A stretch of 64,000 bases of DNA from Litoribaculum gwangyangense. GTDB lineage: Bacteria; Bacteroidota; Bacteroidia; Flavobacteriales; Flavobacteriaceae. The notes beneath the pieces are model-generated. The model was given only the letters and a program-made list of their open reading frames with translations. It searched no databases and had not been told where the DNA came from. Within the stretch, counting starts at the first letter, position 1. Each line of letters begins with the position of its first letter. Positions 18,656 to 29,500 of this stretch are shown here, piece by piece. The position numbers and the translations under genes are program-made. The stretch is taken from NCBI RefSeq assembly GCF_039543505.1, contig NZ_BAABJW010000002.1, positions 434,001-498,000 of the forward strand. The letters are read 5' to 3'.

Positions 18656-21600
18656 TTTGATGCTCTTTTAAGTTGAACTTCGGCTTTCCAGCTGTACAGT
18701 ACTGGCACTACAAATAAGGTGATTAAAGCGATGAGCATTCCTCCAAAACTTGGGATTGCCATAGGAATCATAATGTCGCTTCCTCGTCCTGTTGATGTTA
18801 GTACAGGCAAGAGTGCTAAAATGGTTGTTGCTGTAGTCATTAAACACGGTCTAATACGTTTTTCACCTGCTTCTACAATAGATGCTCTAATTTCCTTTTT
18901 TGTTTCCGGTGAATTTCTATTGAATATTTGTGTTAAATAGGTTGCCATTACTACTCCGTCATCAGTTGCAATGCCAAAGAGCGCAATGAAGCCTACCCAA
19001 ACGGCTACACTTAAATTAATGGTGTGCATTTGGAATAATTCACGAAGGTTTTCATCAAAGACACTGAAGTTTAAAAACCACGATTGTCCGTATAACCATA
19101 TCATTAAAAAACCACCTGCAAACGCTACTGCAATCCCTGTAAAAACCATTAATGATGTACCCACCGAACGGAATTGGAAGTACAGAATTAAAAAGATGAT
19201 AGCCAATGCTAATGGTACAACTACCGATAAGGTTTTTTCGGCACGTAATTGGTTTTCGTAAGTTCCTGTAAATTGATAGTTAATGCCTTTTGGGACTATT
19301 AATTCACCTGCATCAATCTTGCTTTGAATCATTGCCTGCGCATTTTCTACTACATTTACTTCTGCATAGCCATCCATTTTATCAAACAACACATAGCCTA
19401 CTAAAAAGGTGTCTTCACTTTTAATGACTTGTGGCCCTTGCTCGTAACGAATGGTTGCCAATTCGCTTAAAGGTACAGGACTACCTTTTTCAACAGGCAC
19501 GTAAATTTGCTGTAAATCGGTTGGGTTAGCTCTTAATTCTCTTGGGTAACGTACACGTACACCATAACGCTCACGACCTTCCACGGTTTGGGTTAAGGAC
19601 ATACCACCAACAGCTACTTTTAATACGTTTTGCACCTCTTCAATACTTACACCATAACGTGCAATTTTTTCTCTGTCAATATCAATAAGTAAATACGGTT
19701 TACCTACAATACGGTCTGCAAAAACAGCTTCATCCTTTACACCTTCAGCTTCTTTTAAAATGGTTTCTAACTGCATTCCAAAAGCTTCGATTTCTTTTAA
19801 ATCTTGTCCTTTTATTTTGATTCCCATTGGTGCACGCATACCTGTTTGTAGCATTACCAATCGGGTTTCAATAGGTTGTAGTTTGGGTGCTGATGTGACA
19901 CCTGGTAATTTGGTGACTTTTACAATTTCGTTCCAAATATCGTCTGGTGATTGTATTTCGGGTCGCCAATTACGGTAAAACTCGCCATCATCGTCTGGGA
20001 TTAGTTGTTCTTTTGCATTTAGAGATTGCCACGCTTCACGTTGCTCCGCTCGCAATGACATTCCGTTTTTTAATACATACTTACCATCATCGTTGACCTT
20101 ATAGCGTTGACGTTCTCCTTTATCATTCAACATATATTCTGGTTTGTATTGAATGATATTTTCATACATTGATAATGGTGCAGGGTCTAAAGCCGATTCT
20201 GTTCTTCCTGCCTTACCAACTACGGTTTCAATCTCTGGAATACTGGCTACTGCCATATCCAATTGCTGTAAAACGCGCTTATTTTCTTCTACTCCAGAGT
20301 GTGGCATTGAAGTTGGCATTAATAGAAAAGAACCTTCGTTTAAGGATGGCATAAACTCTTTACCTGTGTTTTTCATTATGAAAAAGCCTGCTATGACAAT
20401 TGCTGTAGGTATGGAAAGAAATAATAATTTATTGTCTAAACACCATCTTAAAATACGTGTGTAGTATTTAATGAATAATCCAAATACACCTAACAAGCCA
20501 AAACAAATAATAGCTACAAAAATGAGGTTTAAGAAGATGCTTTCGTTTACTCCTAACGGTCGCCAATATTCTGCTAATAAGAATACAATTGCCGAAGCAG
20601 AAATGATGATGTTGGCAAAGTTTGCTTGTTTATCTGAAATCTTGTTTTGAAGATTTAATAAAGCTGTGACACCAAAAGCGATGAGTATGATTCCTAACCA
20701 ATATCCATAAATTATTGCTGCTATTCCTAATACTATTAAAACACCGTTTAAAGCATATTTAAAATGTTTTTGAATGCTCTTTTTTCGGAATAAAAAGGCC
20801 GCAAACGGTGGTATTAGAAATAAGGCTACAATTATGGACGCTGTTAAAGCAAAGGTTTTAGTAAATGCTAATGGTCTAAATAGTTTTCCTTCTGCACCAA
20901 TCATTGTAAATACAGGAATAAAACTGATAATGGTTGTCATTACTGCGGTTACGATTGCACCAGATACTTCTGCTGTTGCGTTGTAAACGACTGTGTTTAT
21001 TGGTAATTTGTTTTCGTTTTCGTCTAAATGCCTTACGATGTTTTCTGAAAGTATGACACCAACATCTACCATTGTACCAATAGCAATAGCAATACCTGAT
21101 AGTGCTACAATATTGGCATCGACACCAAAGAGCTTCATTGCTATAAATACCATTAACACCGCAACAGGTAATAGCCCTGAAATCAATACGGAAGCACGAA
21201 GATTAAATACCATTATGATAATGACCAAAATGGTAATGAGTATTTCTAAAGTTAAGGCTTCATTGAGTGTACCCAATGTTTCTTGAATCAATTCTGTACG
21301 GTCGTAAAATGGTACTATAGTTACTTGTGATGTTCTACCATCTGCCAACGTTTTTGTAGGTAGTCCTGCGCTTAATTCGTTTATTTTGGCTTTTACATTA
21401 TTAATCACTTCCATTGGGTTAGCGCCATAACGTGCTACTACAACACCACCAACCACTTCTGCACCTTCTTTGTCTAAAATTCCACGTCTTGTTGCAGGAC
21501 CTAAAGACACTTTTGCCACATCTTTAATTTTGATAGCTGTGTAATCTTCTGAAGTTACAACTGCATTTTCGATGTCTGCTATGGATTTCACATAACCCAA

Positions 21601-22353
21601 ACCACGTACCAGATATTCGGCTTGATTGATTTCTAAAGTCTGTGCTCCAATATCTCGGTTACTTTCTTTAACTGCTTTTACAATATGGTGCAAGCCAATA
21701 TTATATTGACGCATTAACTCTGGGTTTACATCAACTTGATATTCTTGCACGTAACCACCAATAGATGCAACTTCAGATACACCACTTGCAGATGACAATG
21801 CATATTTTACATAGTAATCTTGAATACTACGTAATTCGTGCAAATCCCAACCACCCGTTACATTTCCATTTTCATCACGACCTTCGAGTGTGTACCAAAA
21901 TATTTGACCTAATCCTGTAGCATCTGGTCCCAAAGCAGGATTAACACCATCAGGTAATAAACCACTTGGTAAGGAATTTAGTTTTTCGAGAATGCGACTT
22001 CGACTCCAGTAAAACTCTATATCTTCTTCAAAAATGATGTAGATACTGGAAAAGCCAAACATAGACGAGCTACGAATGGTTTTTACTCCAGGAATACCCA
22101 ACAATGATGTGGTTAATGGATAGGTAATTTGGTCTTCAATATCTTGTGGCGAACGACCATCCCATTTGGTAAATACAATTTGTTGGTTTTCGCCTATATC
22201 TGGAATAGCATCTACAGCTACAGGGTTGCTTGGTAAAAAACCTGTATCCCAATTAAAAGGTGCATTTACAGTTCCCCAACCTATGAAAAGGACGAGTAGT
22301 AAAACTGCTACGAGTTTATTTTCTATTAAGAATTTGATGCTTTTGTTTAGCAT
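18652..22353 (-). CDS. cusA: CusA-type heavy-metal RND transporter
   Basis: 1233 residues, longer than the usual 1040-1050. HME-RND signatures are clear: RSSSMFGFSSIYIIFEED near residue 100, GIAIAIGTMVDVGVILSEN in TM4 (CusA-like, monovalent-metal subgroup), GATTR-like porter segments and the C-terminal FGIATDDGVVMATYL. The extra length comes from an insertion with additional hydrophobic segments at about 530-640 and a hydrophilic insert at about 710-790. It pumps Cu(I)/Ag(I) from periplasm or cytoplasm through the TolC channel using proton motive force. First gene of the Cu/Ag cluster; the next gene overlaps by 4 bp. Confidence 0.92.
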   Translation of the reverse strand: MLNKSIKFLIENKLVAVLLLVLFIGWGTVNAPFNWDTGFLPSNPVAVDAIPDIGENQQIVFTKWDGRSPQDIEDQITYPLTTSLLGIPGVKTIRSSSMFGFSSIYIIFEEDIEFYWSRSRILEKLNSLPSGLLPDGVNPALGPDATGLGQIFWYTLEGRDENGNVTGGWDLHELRSIQDYYVKYALSSASGVSEVASIGGYVQEYQVDVNPELMRQYNIGLHHIVKAVKESNRDIGAQTLEINQAEYLVRGLGYVKSIADIENAVVTSEDYTAIKIKDVAKVSLGPATRRGILDKEGAEVVGGVVVARYGANPMEVINNVKAKINELSAGLPTKTLADGRTSQVTIVPFYDRTELIQETLGTLNEALTLEILITILVIIIMVFNLRASVLISGLLPVAVLMVFIAMKLFGVDANIVALSGIAIAIGTMVDVGVILSENIVRHLDENENKLPINTVVYNATAEVSGAIVTAVMTTIISFIPVFTMIGAEGKLFRPLAFTKTFALTASIIVALFLIPPFAAFLFRKKSIQKHFKYALNGVLIVLGIAAIIYGYWLGIILIAFGVTALLNLQNKISDKQANFANIIISASAIVFLLAEYWRPLGVNESIFLNLIFVAIICFGLLGVFGLFIKYYTRILRWCLDNKLLFLSIPTAIVIAGFFIMKNTGKEFMPSLNEGSFLLMPTSMPHSGVEENKRVLQQLDMAVASIPEIETVVGKAGRTESALDPAPLSMYENIIQYKPEYMLNDKGERQRYKVNDDGKYVLKNGMSLRAEQREAWQSLNAKEQLIPDDDGEFYRNWRPEIQSPDDIWNEIVKVTKLPGVTSAPKLQPIETRLVMLQTGMRAPMGIKIKGQDLKEIEAFGMQLETILKEAEGVKDEAVFADRIVGKPYLLIDIDREKIARYGVSIEEVQNVLKVAVGGMSLTQTVEGRERYGVRVRYPRELRANPTDLQQIYVPVEKGSPVPLSELATIRYEQGPQVIKSEDTFLVGYVLFDKMDGYAEVNVVENAQAMIQSKIDAGELIVPKGINYQFTGTYENQLRAEKTLSVVVPLALAIIFLILYFQFRSVGTSLMVFTGIAVAFAGGFLMIWLYGQSWFLNFSVFDENLRELFQMHTINLSVAVWVGFIALFGIATDDGVVMATYLTQIFNRNSPETKKEIRASIVEAGEKRIRPCLMTTATTILALLPVLTSTGRGSDIMIPMAIPSFGGMLIALITLFVVPVLYSWKAEVQLKRASK

Positions 22354-22411
22354 TGGTTTTGATAATTAAACAGTTAGACATTGGCGTTAGGACAACACCG
22401 AATACAGCAAA

Positions 22412-22441
22412 TTATCCTTATGGCAAAAAGCCATAGGATAA
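22412..22441. terminator. Hairpin between the two metal clusters
   Basis: TTATCCTTATGGC and GCCATAGGATAA form a 12-bp stem with one bulge and a 5-A loop. It lies 20 bp past the stop of the HYC_CC_PP gene and about 60 bp before the cusA start. The following T run on the minus strand is weak, so it may be a terminator, an attenuator or an RNA processing site. Confidence 0.5.
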
Positions 22442-22461
22442 CACAGTCTAAAGTTTAAGAA

Positions 22462-22875
22462 TCAAATTAAATAGGTCTCGTCAATCTTGTAGATACGCCT
22501 TATGACGAGTGGCGGTTTGTATTCTTCGTAAGCCGTTACGTTTTTTTCTAAACCTTCAAAAAGGTTGATGTAAGTATATACAAAGGATGCAATGAATACT
22601 TGTTGCTCAAAAGAAATTTTATCAATGGTAAGTTGTAACTCATCTTGACCTTCAATTGATAATTGCTTATTATCACAACAATTTTTCTTGGTGATTGAAC
22701 AGCTTTCTGTTGAAGGGTTGCCCATTTCCATTCCGCAACCTTTTACATTTTTTAGAAATGCTGTTTCAACCAAAGTACCGCCACAATAATGCATATTGAC
22801 CGTAAATGACAATGTAGAGAATAACACTACAAAAGCCATTGCGAAAGCCATTATTTTATGCAATACTTTTTTCAT
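22462..22875 (-). CDS. HYC_CC_PP family small metal-cluster protein
   Basis: 137 residues from the ATG at 22875; the frame runs to 22905, but the later start gives a good signal peptide (MKKVLHKIMAFAMAF...). The protein shows the family signature: MHYCGG (HYC), a KGCGME motif, KKNCCDNK (CC) and a late PP pair (YKPPLV). The Cys/His spacing suggests an exported metal-binding protein; no activity is established. It sits between the P1B-2 ATPase (60 bp upstream) and the CusA cluster. Cotranscription with the ATPase is likely. Confidence 0.8.
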   Translation of the reverse strand: MKKVLHKIMAFAMAFVVLFSTLSFTVNMHYCGGTLVETAFLKNVKGCGMEMGNPSTESCSITKKNCCDNKQLSIEGQDELQLTIDKISFEQQVFIASFVYTYINLFEGLEKNVTAYEEYKPPLVIRRIYKIDETYLI

Positions 22876-22935
22876 TGTAATTGCAAAGTTACGAAATTTT
22901 AACAAATACTTATTTAATTAACAGAAGTTTAATGC

Positions 22936-24891
22936 TCAACTCCATTTCATTTTCTGTAACCTTACCGCATTTAGAATTGCTAATAAAGCCACGCCTACGT
23001 CTGCAAAAACAGCTTCCCACATTGTTGCTAAACCCCCTGCTCCCAAAATCAGTACAATTACTTTTATTCCAAAAGCCAAAATGATATTTTGCCATACAAT
23101 TTTTCGTGTGGAACTGCCTATTTTAATAGCTTTCACTACTTTTGAAGGTTGGTCGGTTTGAATGATAACATCGGCTGTTTCTATGGCTACATCGCTACCT
23201 AATCCGCCCATTGCTATACCTACATCACTTGCTGCTAAAACGGGTGCATCATTAATACCATCACCAATGAAGGCTACTTTATTTTCTGAATTTTTCTTTA
23301 TTGCTTCAACTTCATTTAATTTATCCTCTGGCAATAAACCTCCCTTGGCATTTTCTATATTTAAATCCTTTGCCACTTGTTGAGTTATGGAATCTTTATC
23401 TCCTGAAAGCATCATTATTTTTTTAATCCCTACCCTATGTAAACTTGATATGGTTTCTTTAGCATCCTCCTTTAATTCGTCCGCAATTACCACATAACCT
23501 GCAAAAACATTATCAATAGCTACCAAGACAATAGATTCCACGATAGCTTCAGTTTCATTAGGCACTTCTATATTATTGGACACCATTAACGCTTTATTTC
23601 CAACCAAAACTTCTTTACCATTTACCACACCTTTTAACCCTTTACCTGCAACTTCAGAGACCTTATTTGCTTCAAAATTGTTGGTTCCTTTCTGGTATTC
23701 CATAATAGCTTTAGCAATGGGATGTGTGGATTGCTCTTCCATTGCCATTAAATAGTTCATAAATTCTTTTTCATTCCAATCAAACGTTTTTATGTTTTTG
23801 ATTTTGAAAACTCCTTTGGTAACCGTGCCTGTTTTGTCCATTACCAAGGTGTTTATCTTGGACATTGCATCAAGAAACGAAGCGCCTTTAAACAGAATAC
23901 CATTTTTTGAAGCTGCGCCTAAACCACCAAAATAGCCCAACGGAATAGAAATTACCAACGCACAAGGGCAGGATATTACCAAGAAAATCAATGCTCTGTA
24001 CAACCAATCCCTAAACACATAATCCTCTACAAAAAAGTACGGTAGAAACGTAACACCTATTGCTAAAAACACTACAATTGGTGTGTAAATACGTGCAAAT
24101 TTCCTGATAAACAATTCGGTTTTGGACTTTCTTGCTGTGGCGTTTTGTACCAAATCCAATATTCTGGCAATGGAACTATCTTCAAACTTATTGGTAACTT
24201 CCACTTCAATCACACTTTCCAGATTGATGCTTCCTGCATATACTTTTGACTTTTTATTTATGGTGTCAGGTTTACTTTCGCCTGTTAACGCTGCGGTATT
24301 TAAAGATGCTTTTTCAGATAGCAGAATTCCATCCAATGGGATTTTTTCACCCACACGTACTTGGATTTTTTCGCCTATTTCGACACTTTCAGGATTGACA
24401 CTTTTATAATCCCCATCTCGAAAAACATTGGCTTCCTTTGGTCTTACATCCAATAAGGCCTTAATGTTTCCTTTGGCTCTATTGACTGCTGCATTTTGAA
24501 ACAATTCGCCTACTGCATAAAATAGCATCACCGCAACGCCTTCGGGATATTCACCTATTATGAACGCACCAATAGTTGCTATAGACATTAAAAAGAACTC
24601 TGTAAACACATCGCCCTTTTTTATGCTTTCCCAACCTTCTTTCACTACCGGAAAACCAACAGGTAGATATGCTATGCCGTACCAAATTATACGAAGCCAA
24701 TCCTTAAAAAAAGAAACATCAAAATAGTCTAATCCTATTCCAATGATAAGCATTGTAAAACTTATAATGGCGGGAATGTATGCTTTAAATTGACTTGAAC
24801 TTTTACCGTGATGATTGTGGCCATCATCGTGACTATGCCCGTTATCAGAATCAAGCTTTAAGTCTCTTAAATTAATTTTCTTTTTTTTCAT
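22936..24891 (-). CDS. Zn/Cd-type P1B-2 heavy-metal ATPase
   Basis: 651 residues. A short His/Asp-rich N-terminus (DNGHSHDDGHNHHG, about 16-29) replaces the HMA domain. Core motifs: TGES (about 203-206), SCPCALVIS with CPC at 308-310, DKTGT (Asp352), STHPIA, GDGINDAPVL and, near the end, FADVGVALLAILNAVR, whose D-x-G and N-A pattern matches ZntA/CadA enzymes. It exports Zn(II), Cd(II) or Pb(II) from cytoplasm to periplasm, supplying the Czc-type RND system encoded upstream. The Fur-family gene ends 56 bp before its start. Confidence 0.9.
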   Translation of the reverse strand: MKKKKINLRDLKLDSDNGHSHDDGHNHHGKSSSQFKAYIPAIISFTMLIIGIGLDYFDVSFFKDWLRIIWYGIAYLPVGFPVVKEGWESIKKGDVFTEFFLMSIATIGAFIIGEYPEGVAVMLFYAVGELFQNAAVNRAKGNIKALLDVRPKEANVFRDGDYKSVNPESVEIGEKIQVRVGEKIPLDGILLSEKASLNTAALTGESKPDTINKKSKVYAGSINLESVIEVEVTNKFEDSSIARILDLVQNATARKSKTELFIRKFARIYTPIVVFLAIGVTFLPYFFVEDYVFRDWLYRALIFLVISCPCALVISIPLGYFGGLGAASKNGILFKGASFLDAMSKINTLVMDKTGTVTKGVFKIKNIKTFDWNEKEFMNYLMAMEEQSTHPIAKAIMEYQKGTNNFEANKVSEVAGKGLKGVVNGKEVLVGNKALMVSNNIEVPNETEAIVESIVLVAIDNVFAGYVVIADELKEDAKETISSLHRVGIKKIMMLSGDKDSITQQVAKDLNIENAKGGLLPEDKLNEVEAIKKNSENKVAFIGDGINDAPVLAASDVGIAMGGLGSDVAIETADVIIQTDQPSKVVKAIKIGSSTRKIVWQNIILAFGIKVIVLILGAGGLATMWEAVFADVGVALLAILNAVRLQKMKWS

Positions 24892-24947
24892 TTTTAAGTT
24901 GTCTTAAATTCAAAGTTCCGTAAAATTAGGATGCAACAGAAGTGCAT

Positions 24948-25364
24948 TTATTGGCCACTACACTTATCACATATACCTTTTACCACCAAGTTTACATTTT
25001 CTGCTACAAAACCTTCAGGAACTTTGATTTGTGGTATTTTATGTTCTGTTAAGCAAACAGTATTACCACAGATGCTACAATGAAAATGTAAGTGCAAATC
25101 TGTTTTAATATTGCAATTGCAACCTTGTTCACATAATGCGTATTTGGTAATACCTGTACCATCGTCTATTTGATGCACAATATCGTTTTCCTCAAAGGTC
25201 TTTATTGTTCTGTAAAGCGTTGTTCTATCTGCTTTTCCAAACGCATTTTCAATGTCGCTTAACGTTACAGCAATTTCTTTTTCTGCAAGAAATTTATAAA
25301 TAAGCAACCGCATTGCCGTAACGCGAATACCTTTTGACTCTAATAATTGTTCTATTGTTTCCAT
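24948..25364 (-). CDS. Fur-family metal-responsive repressor
   Basis: 138 residues. An N-terminal winged helix (about 1-75) with the family pattern GIRVTAMRLLIYKFL and DRTTLYRTIKTFEEN is followed by a dimer/metal domain with HLHFHCSICG (His91, His93, His95, Cys96, Cys99) and CDKC (Cys132, Cys135), a structural zinc site. It probably senses zinc or a related ion and controls the surrounding efflux operon (inference from position: it begins 2 bp after the adaptor gene and precedes the Zn/Cd ATPase). It could be Zur-like or a specialised Fur; the exact metal cannot be read from sequence. Confidence 0.88.
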   Translation of the reverse strand: METIEQLLESKGIRVTAMRLLIYKFLAEKEIAVTLSDIENAFGKADRTTLYRTIKTFEENDIVHQIDDGTGITKYALCEQGCNCNIKTDLHLHFHCSICGNTVCLTEHKIPQIKVPEGFVAENVNLVVKGICDKCSGQ

Positions 25365-25366
25365 AA

Positions 25367-26569
25367 TTAATGAGCGTGTTCTGCTTCTCCTTTTTTCATT
25401 TCTGCTATAAGGTAATACGCATTATTGTAAGCAAATTTGGTATTAGCGGATACTTCTTCTGAAAAAGTAACTGCAATCCAATCTCCATCTTTTTCTCCAG
25501 TTATTACTTCTACAGGCTTAAAAGCCCAAATTTCACCTTCTTTTTCTAACGTAAAAACAAAAAATCTATCGCCATCTTTTACAATGGCACTTTCAGGCAA
25601 TGCCTTTGTTAAAGCATTATCGGTTTGTATTCTTCCTTGAATGTACATACCTGGAATGAGATTACCTGATTTATTTTCTATTTCGGCGTGCACGTGAACC
25701 GCTTTAGGGTTGTCTTCAAAGGTTTTGCTTACCGAGTAAATCTCGGCCGAAAGTTCTGCATCTGGTATGGATTGCACACTAAAAGTTACCTTTTGCCCTT
25801 GTTTTACTTTATAGACATCTTTTTCAAACACCATCAAATCTGCGTGAACGTGGTGTGTGTTTACAATCTCGAACAGTTCAGTTTGTGGTTCTACATATTG
25901 CCCTGTTTTTACTTCCACTTTCTGCACAAAACCTTCAATGGGGCTTCGTAACGGAATTTGTTGAACGATACTCCCATTACGAACTGATGCTGTATTGATA
26001 TTCAAAATTTTCAGTTGAGCTGACAAACCATTTACTAATGCCGTTGAACCTTTGTATTCTGCTTCTGCCTTTTGGAAATTAGCACCAGATCCTACTCCTG
26101 CATCGTATAATTTTTTTTGGCGTTCGTAATTTTTCTTTAAAAGTTCGCTATTGCTATAAGCGTTTAGGTAATCGGTCTGTAAGGCTATAATATTTGGATG
26201 TGACAAATAAGCCACTACCTGACCTTTTTCAACTTTATCGCCTTCAATTACTTTTATGGATGTTACATTTGCTCCTATAACAGAAGTAATAGCAGCTTCG
26301 TTTTGGGGTGGTACTTCCAATGTGCCGTTTGCCTCAACATAGCCACTCATATTGCGTAAGCCCAAGGTGTCTATTTTCATTTTTAAGGCATCAAACTGTT
26401 GCTGATTAATCGTTACTTCGCCTTCTTCGTGGTGTTCTTCATTTTCACTGGTTTGTTCTGTTTTATCGTGAGAATGTCCATCATTTTCTGAATGGTCTTT
26501 TTTATTACAAGACACCATAAAAAGTGCTGCAAAAATGACTGCGATGTATTTGTATGCTGTTTTTTTCAT
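25367..26569 (-). CDS. CzcB-type RND periplasmic adaptor lipoprotein
   Basis: 400 residues from the ATG at 26569; an upstream in-frame Met (26605) would lie inside the previous gene and spoil the signal. Lipoprotein signal with lipobox MVSC, then a His/Glu-rich segment (SENDGHSHDKTE, HHEEGE). The membrane-fusion core follows: barrel-sandwich at about 85-210 with a short hairpin (DYLNAYSNSELLKKNYERQKKLYDAGVGS), beta-barrel and membrane-proximal domains to the end, with a C-terminal EAEHAH tail. It couples the CzcA-TolC fusion pump, whose stop is 4 bp upstream. Metal-binding His residues suggest Zn/Co/Cd handling. Confidence 0.9.
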   Translation of the reverse strand: MKKTAYKYIAVIFAALFMVSCNKKDHSENDGHSHDKTEQTSENEEHHEEGEVTINQQQFDALKMKIDTLGLRNMSGYVEANGTLEVPPQNEAAITSVIGANVTSIKVIEGDKVEKGQVVAYLSHPNIIALQTDYLNAYSNSELLKKNYERQKKLYDAGVGSGANFQKAEAEYKGSTALVNGLSAQLKILNINTASVRNGSIVQQIPLRSPIEGFVQKVEVKTGQYVEPQTELFEIVNTHHVHADLMVFEKDVYKVKQGQKVTFSVQSIPDAELSAEIYSVSKTFEDNPKAVHVHAEIENKSGNLIPGMYIQGRIQTDNALTKALPESAIVKDGDRFFVFTLEKEGEIWAFKPVEVITGEKDGDWIAVTFSEEVSANTKFAYNNAYYLIAEMKKGEAEHAH

Positions 26570-26573
26570 AATG

Positions 26574-29500
26574 TTATTGATTGAAATATTGTAATTGAAA
26601 TGCACTTTCTAAATAATTGATTAAAGCGTTTTGAGCTTCCAGTTCTGACTGTACGGCTTCTTTTACCAATTGTGTAAAGGTGGTATAATCTATTTCTCCT
26701 TCCTTATACGCCAACAACGCTCCTGATTTCTGGTCTTTGGTTAATGGTAACACTTGTGTTTTGTAAAATTCCCAAGACAGTTTCCATTTTAAATAATTTT
26801 CTTTTGCTTGTGCATATTGTGATTGTAATTCTTGTTTTTTGAATAACAAATTACTTTCTGCAATAGCATTGTCAATTTTTGCCGATTTAATTCGGGCTTT
26901 ATTTGATCCTGACAGGAATGGAATAGAAATTCCTGCTTGATAGGTATAAAAACCTGAATTACCATTAACTTTTTGTAAACCACCCTGAAGGTTCAATTTC
27001 GGTAAATTATCGGCTTTTGCCGCTCTCAATTCTGCTTCGGCGACATTCAATTGATTTTCTGAAACAGTAACCATTGGATGTTCATTTGTTGATAAGCTAT
27101 CAGTTTCAATCGTTGCAATGTTTTCCAATTCTTCTGATACAGTATAAATTTCGTCTTCAAATAACCAAAGATTTAACTGTTGTATGGCTATGAGGTAATC
27201 TCTGTATGCCTGTACTTTTTTATTTTGAATTTGAAACACTTGATTTTTTGCCGCTGAATACTCCAATTTAGAAATGGCTTCCACTTCAAAGTTCAGCGTA
27301 ACTGCTTGTTCAAAATTACCATAGATGGAATCAAGCTCTTTGTACAACTGAAAGTTTCTCATAGACTGATAACATTTTGCCCACGCTTTTTTCACTTCCA
27401 GTTCTACCTCCAATTCAGATAATTGCAATGCTTTTTGAGACAACTCAATGCGTTGTTGTTGCAGTTTTCGTTTTGCTCCGATTCCAAACACATCCATATT
27501 TGATTGTCCAACACCGACCGTTGTGTAGATTCCTGTTCCATCTTTCACTTCTTCACCTCCTGTAAAGATTTGAGTAGAACCAAAATCATATGCTGTGGAT
27601 TTTAGGTTTTCTTGTTTGGTAACTTCCAATTGTTTTTGCTTCAATAGTGGATAGTTCTTTTTAGATAAAGCAACAGCATCGTTTAAAGTGATTTTAGACA
27701 AGGTATCCGTGATTTGTTGTGCATTACTTCGAGTTGAAAACACAAACATTAAAACCAGTACTGCGGTTGCACTCACTATTTTTTTGTTTAGCTTTAACCT
27801 AAACGATTTATTCTCTACCCAATGATATAAAATAGGCAATACAAATAAGGTGAGTAATGTAGAAGTCAATAACCCACCAATAACTACGGTTGCCAACGGA
27901 CGCTGTACTTCTGCACCTGCCGATGCTGAAACAGCCATTGGTAAAAAGCCCAATACATCAGTAAAAGCAGTGAGCATAATGGGACGTATTCTTCGCTTTG
28001 TACCTTCCAAAATTCGTTCTTTTAAATTGGTAACGCCTTCTTCTTTCAATTCATTTAAGCCACTTATCATTACCAAGCCGTTTAGTACGGCCACGCCAAA
28101 CAATACAATAAAACCAACACCTGCCGAAATGCTAAAGGGCATATCTCGTAGCCACAACGCTACCACACCGCCAATGGTAGCCATTGGAATAGCAATGTAT
28201 ATCATTAAGGTTTGTGGTACTGATTTTAAAGCAAAGTATATCAGTACGAAAATAAGCAGTAAGGCAATAGGTACTACGGTTTGCAAGCGGTTACTGGCTC
28301 GTTCCAAATTTTCAAAAGCACCGCCATAGCGTACAAAATAGCCAGAGGGTAATTTCAATTGTGCATCTAATTTGGTTTTAATTTCTTCTACCAATGATTT
28401 TACATCACGCCCTCTTACATTTATACCTACATAGGTTCTTCTGTTGGTATTGTCCCTACTTATTTGCATAGGTCCCGCTTTATAAGATATATCAGCTATT
28501 TCACGAAGTGGAATTTGTGCCCCAGAAGGCAAATTGATAAACAGATTTTGAATATCTGATATATCCTTACGATTGTGTTGGTTTAAACGAACTACCAAAT
28601 CAAACCGTTTTTCGCCTTCAAAAATAACGCCTGCATTTCCTCCGGCAAATGCCGATTGCACCATTTTGTTAAGTGTGTTGATTTGCAGCCCGTATTGCGC
28701 CAACTTATCTCTATTGTAGGTTATGGTCATTTGTGGTAAGCCTGTTGTGGCTTCGGCTTTCATATCACCAATACCCGGTGTTCCTGCAATTATTTTAGTG
28801 ATTTCCTCTGCCTTTTGGGATAAGACCTCGATGTCTTCGCCGTACAACTTAATGGCAATATCTTCACGCACCCCTTCAAGCAACTCATTAAAACGCATTT
28901 CTATGGGTTGGGTAAATTCATAATTGACTCCAGGGATAATTTCAACAGCTTCTTTCATTGCTTCAATAAGCTCATCTTTTGTCTCTACCGTAGTCCATTC
29001 ATTTTTAGGTTTTAGGATTACAAATACATCTGCTAAATCCATAGGCATTGGGTCGGTTGGTATTTCTGCAACACCAATTCGACTAACTATTTTTTCAACT
29101 TCGGGAAATTTTGCCTTTACAATCTGCTCAATTTTGGTAGTGGTTTCTACTGTTTCAGATAGTGAACTACCTGGTTTTAAAATGGCGTGGAATGCAATAT
29201 CGCCTTCATCGAGTTGTGGGATAAATTCACCTCCCATTCGGGTAAACATAAAGACTGTTACAGCAAATAGAGCCACTGCAATCCCTGTAATTAATTTGCC
29301 TTTTAAAAGGGCTTTTTCCAATAAAGGTTTGTACTTATTTTCAACCCAATGCACAAATTTATCACCATAAGATAATTTATCATTTTTTGGTGTTCTCAAT
29401 ACTAAAGCAGACATCATTGGTACGTAGGTAAGACACAAAACCATAGCTCCAATCATTGCGAAAATAAAGGTCAATGCCATTGGTTTGAACATTTTCCCTT

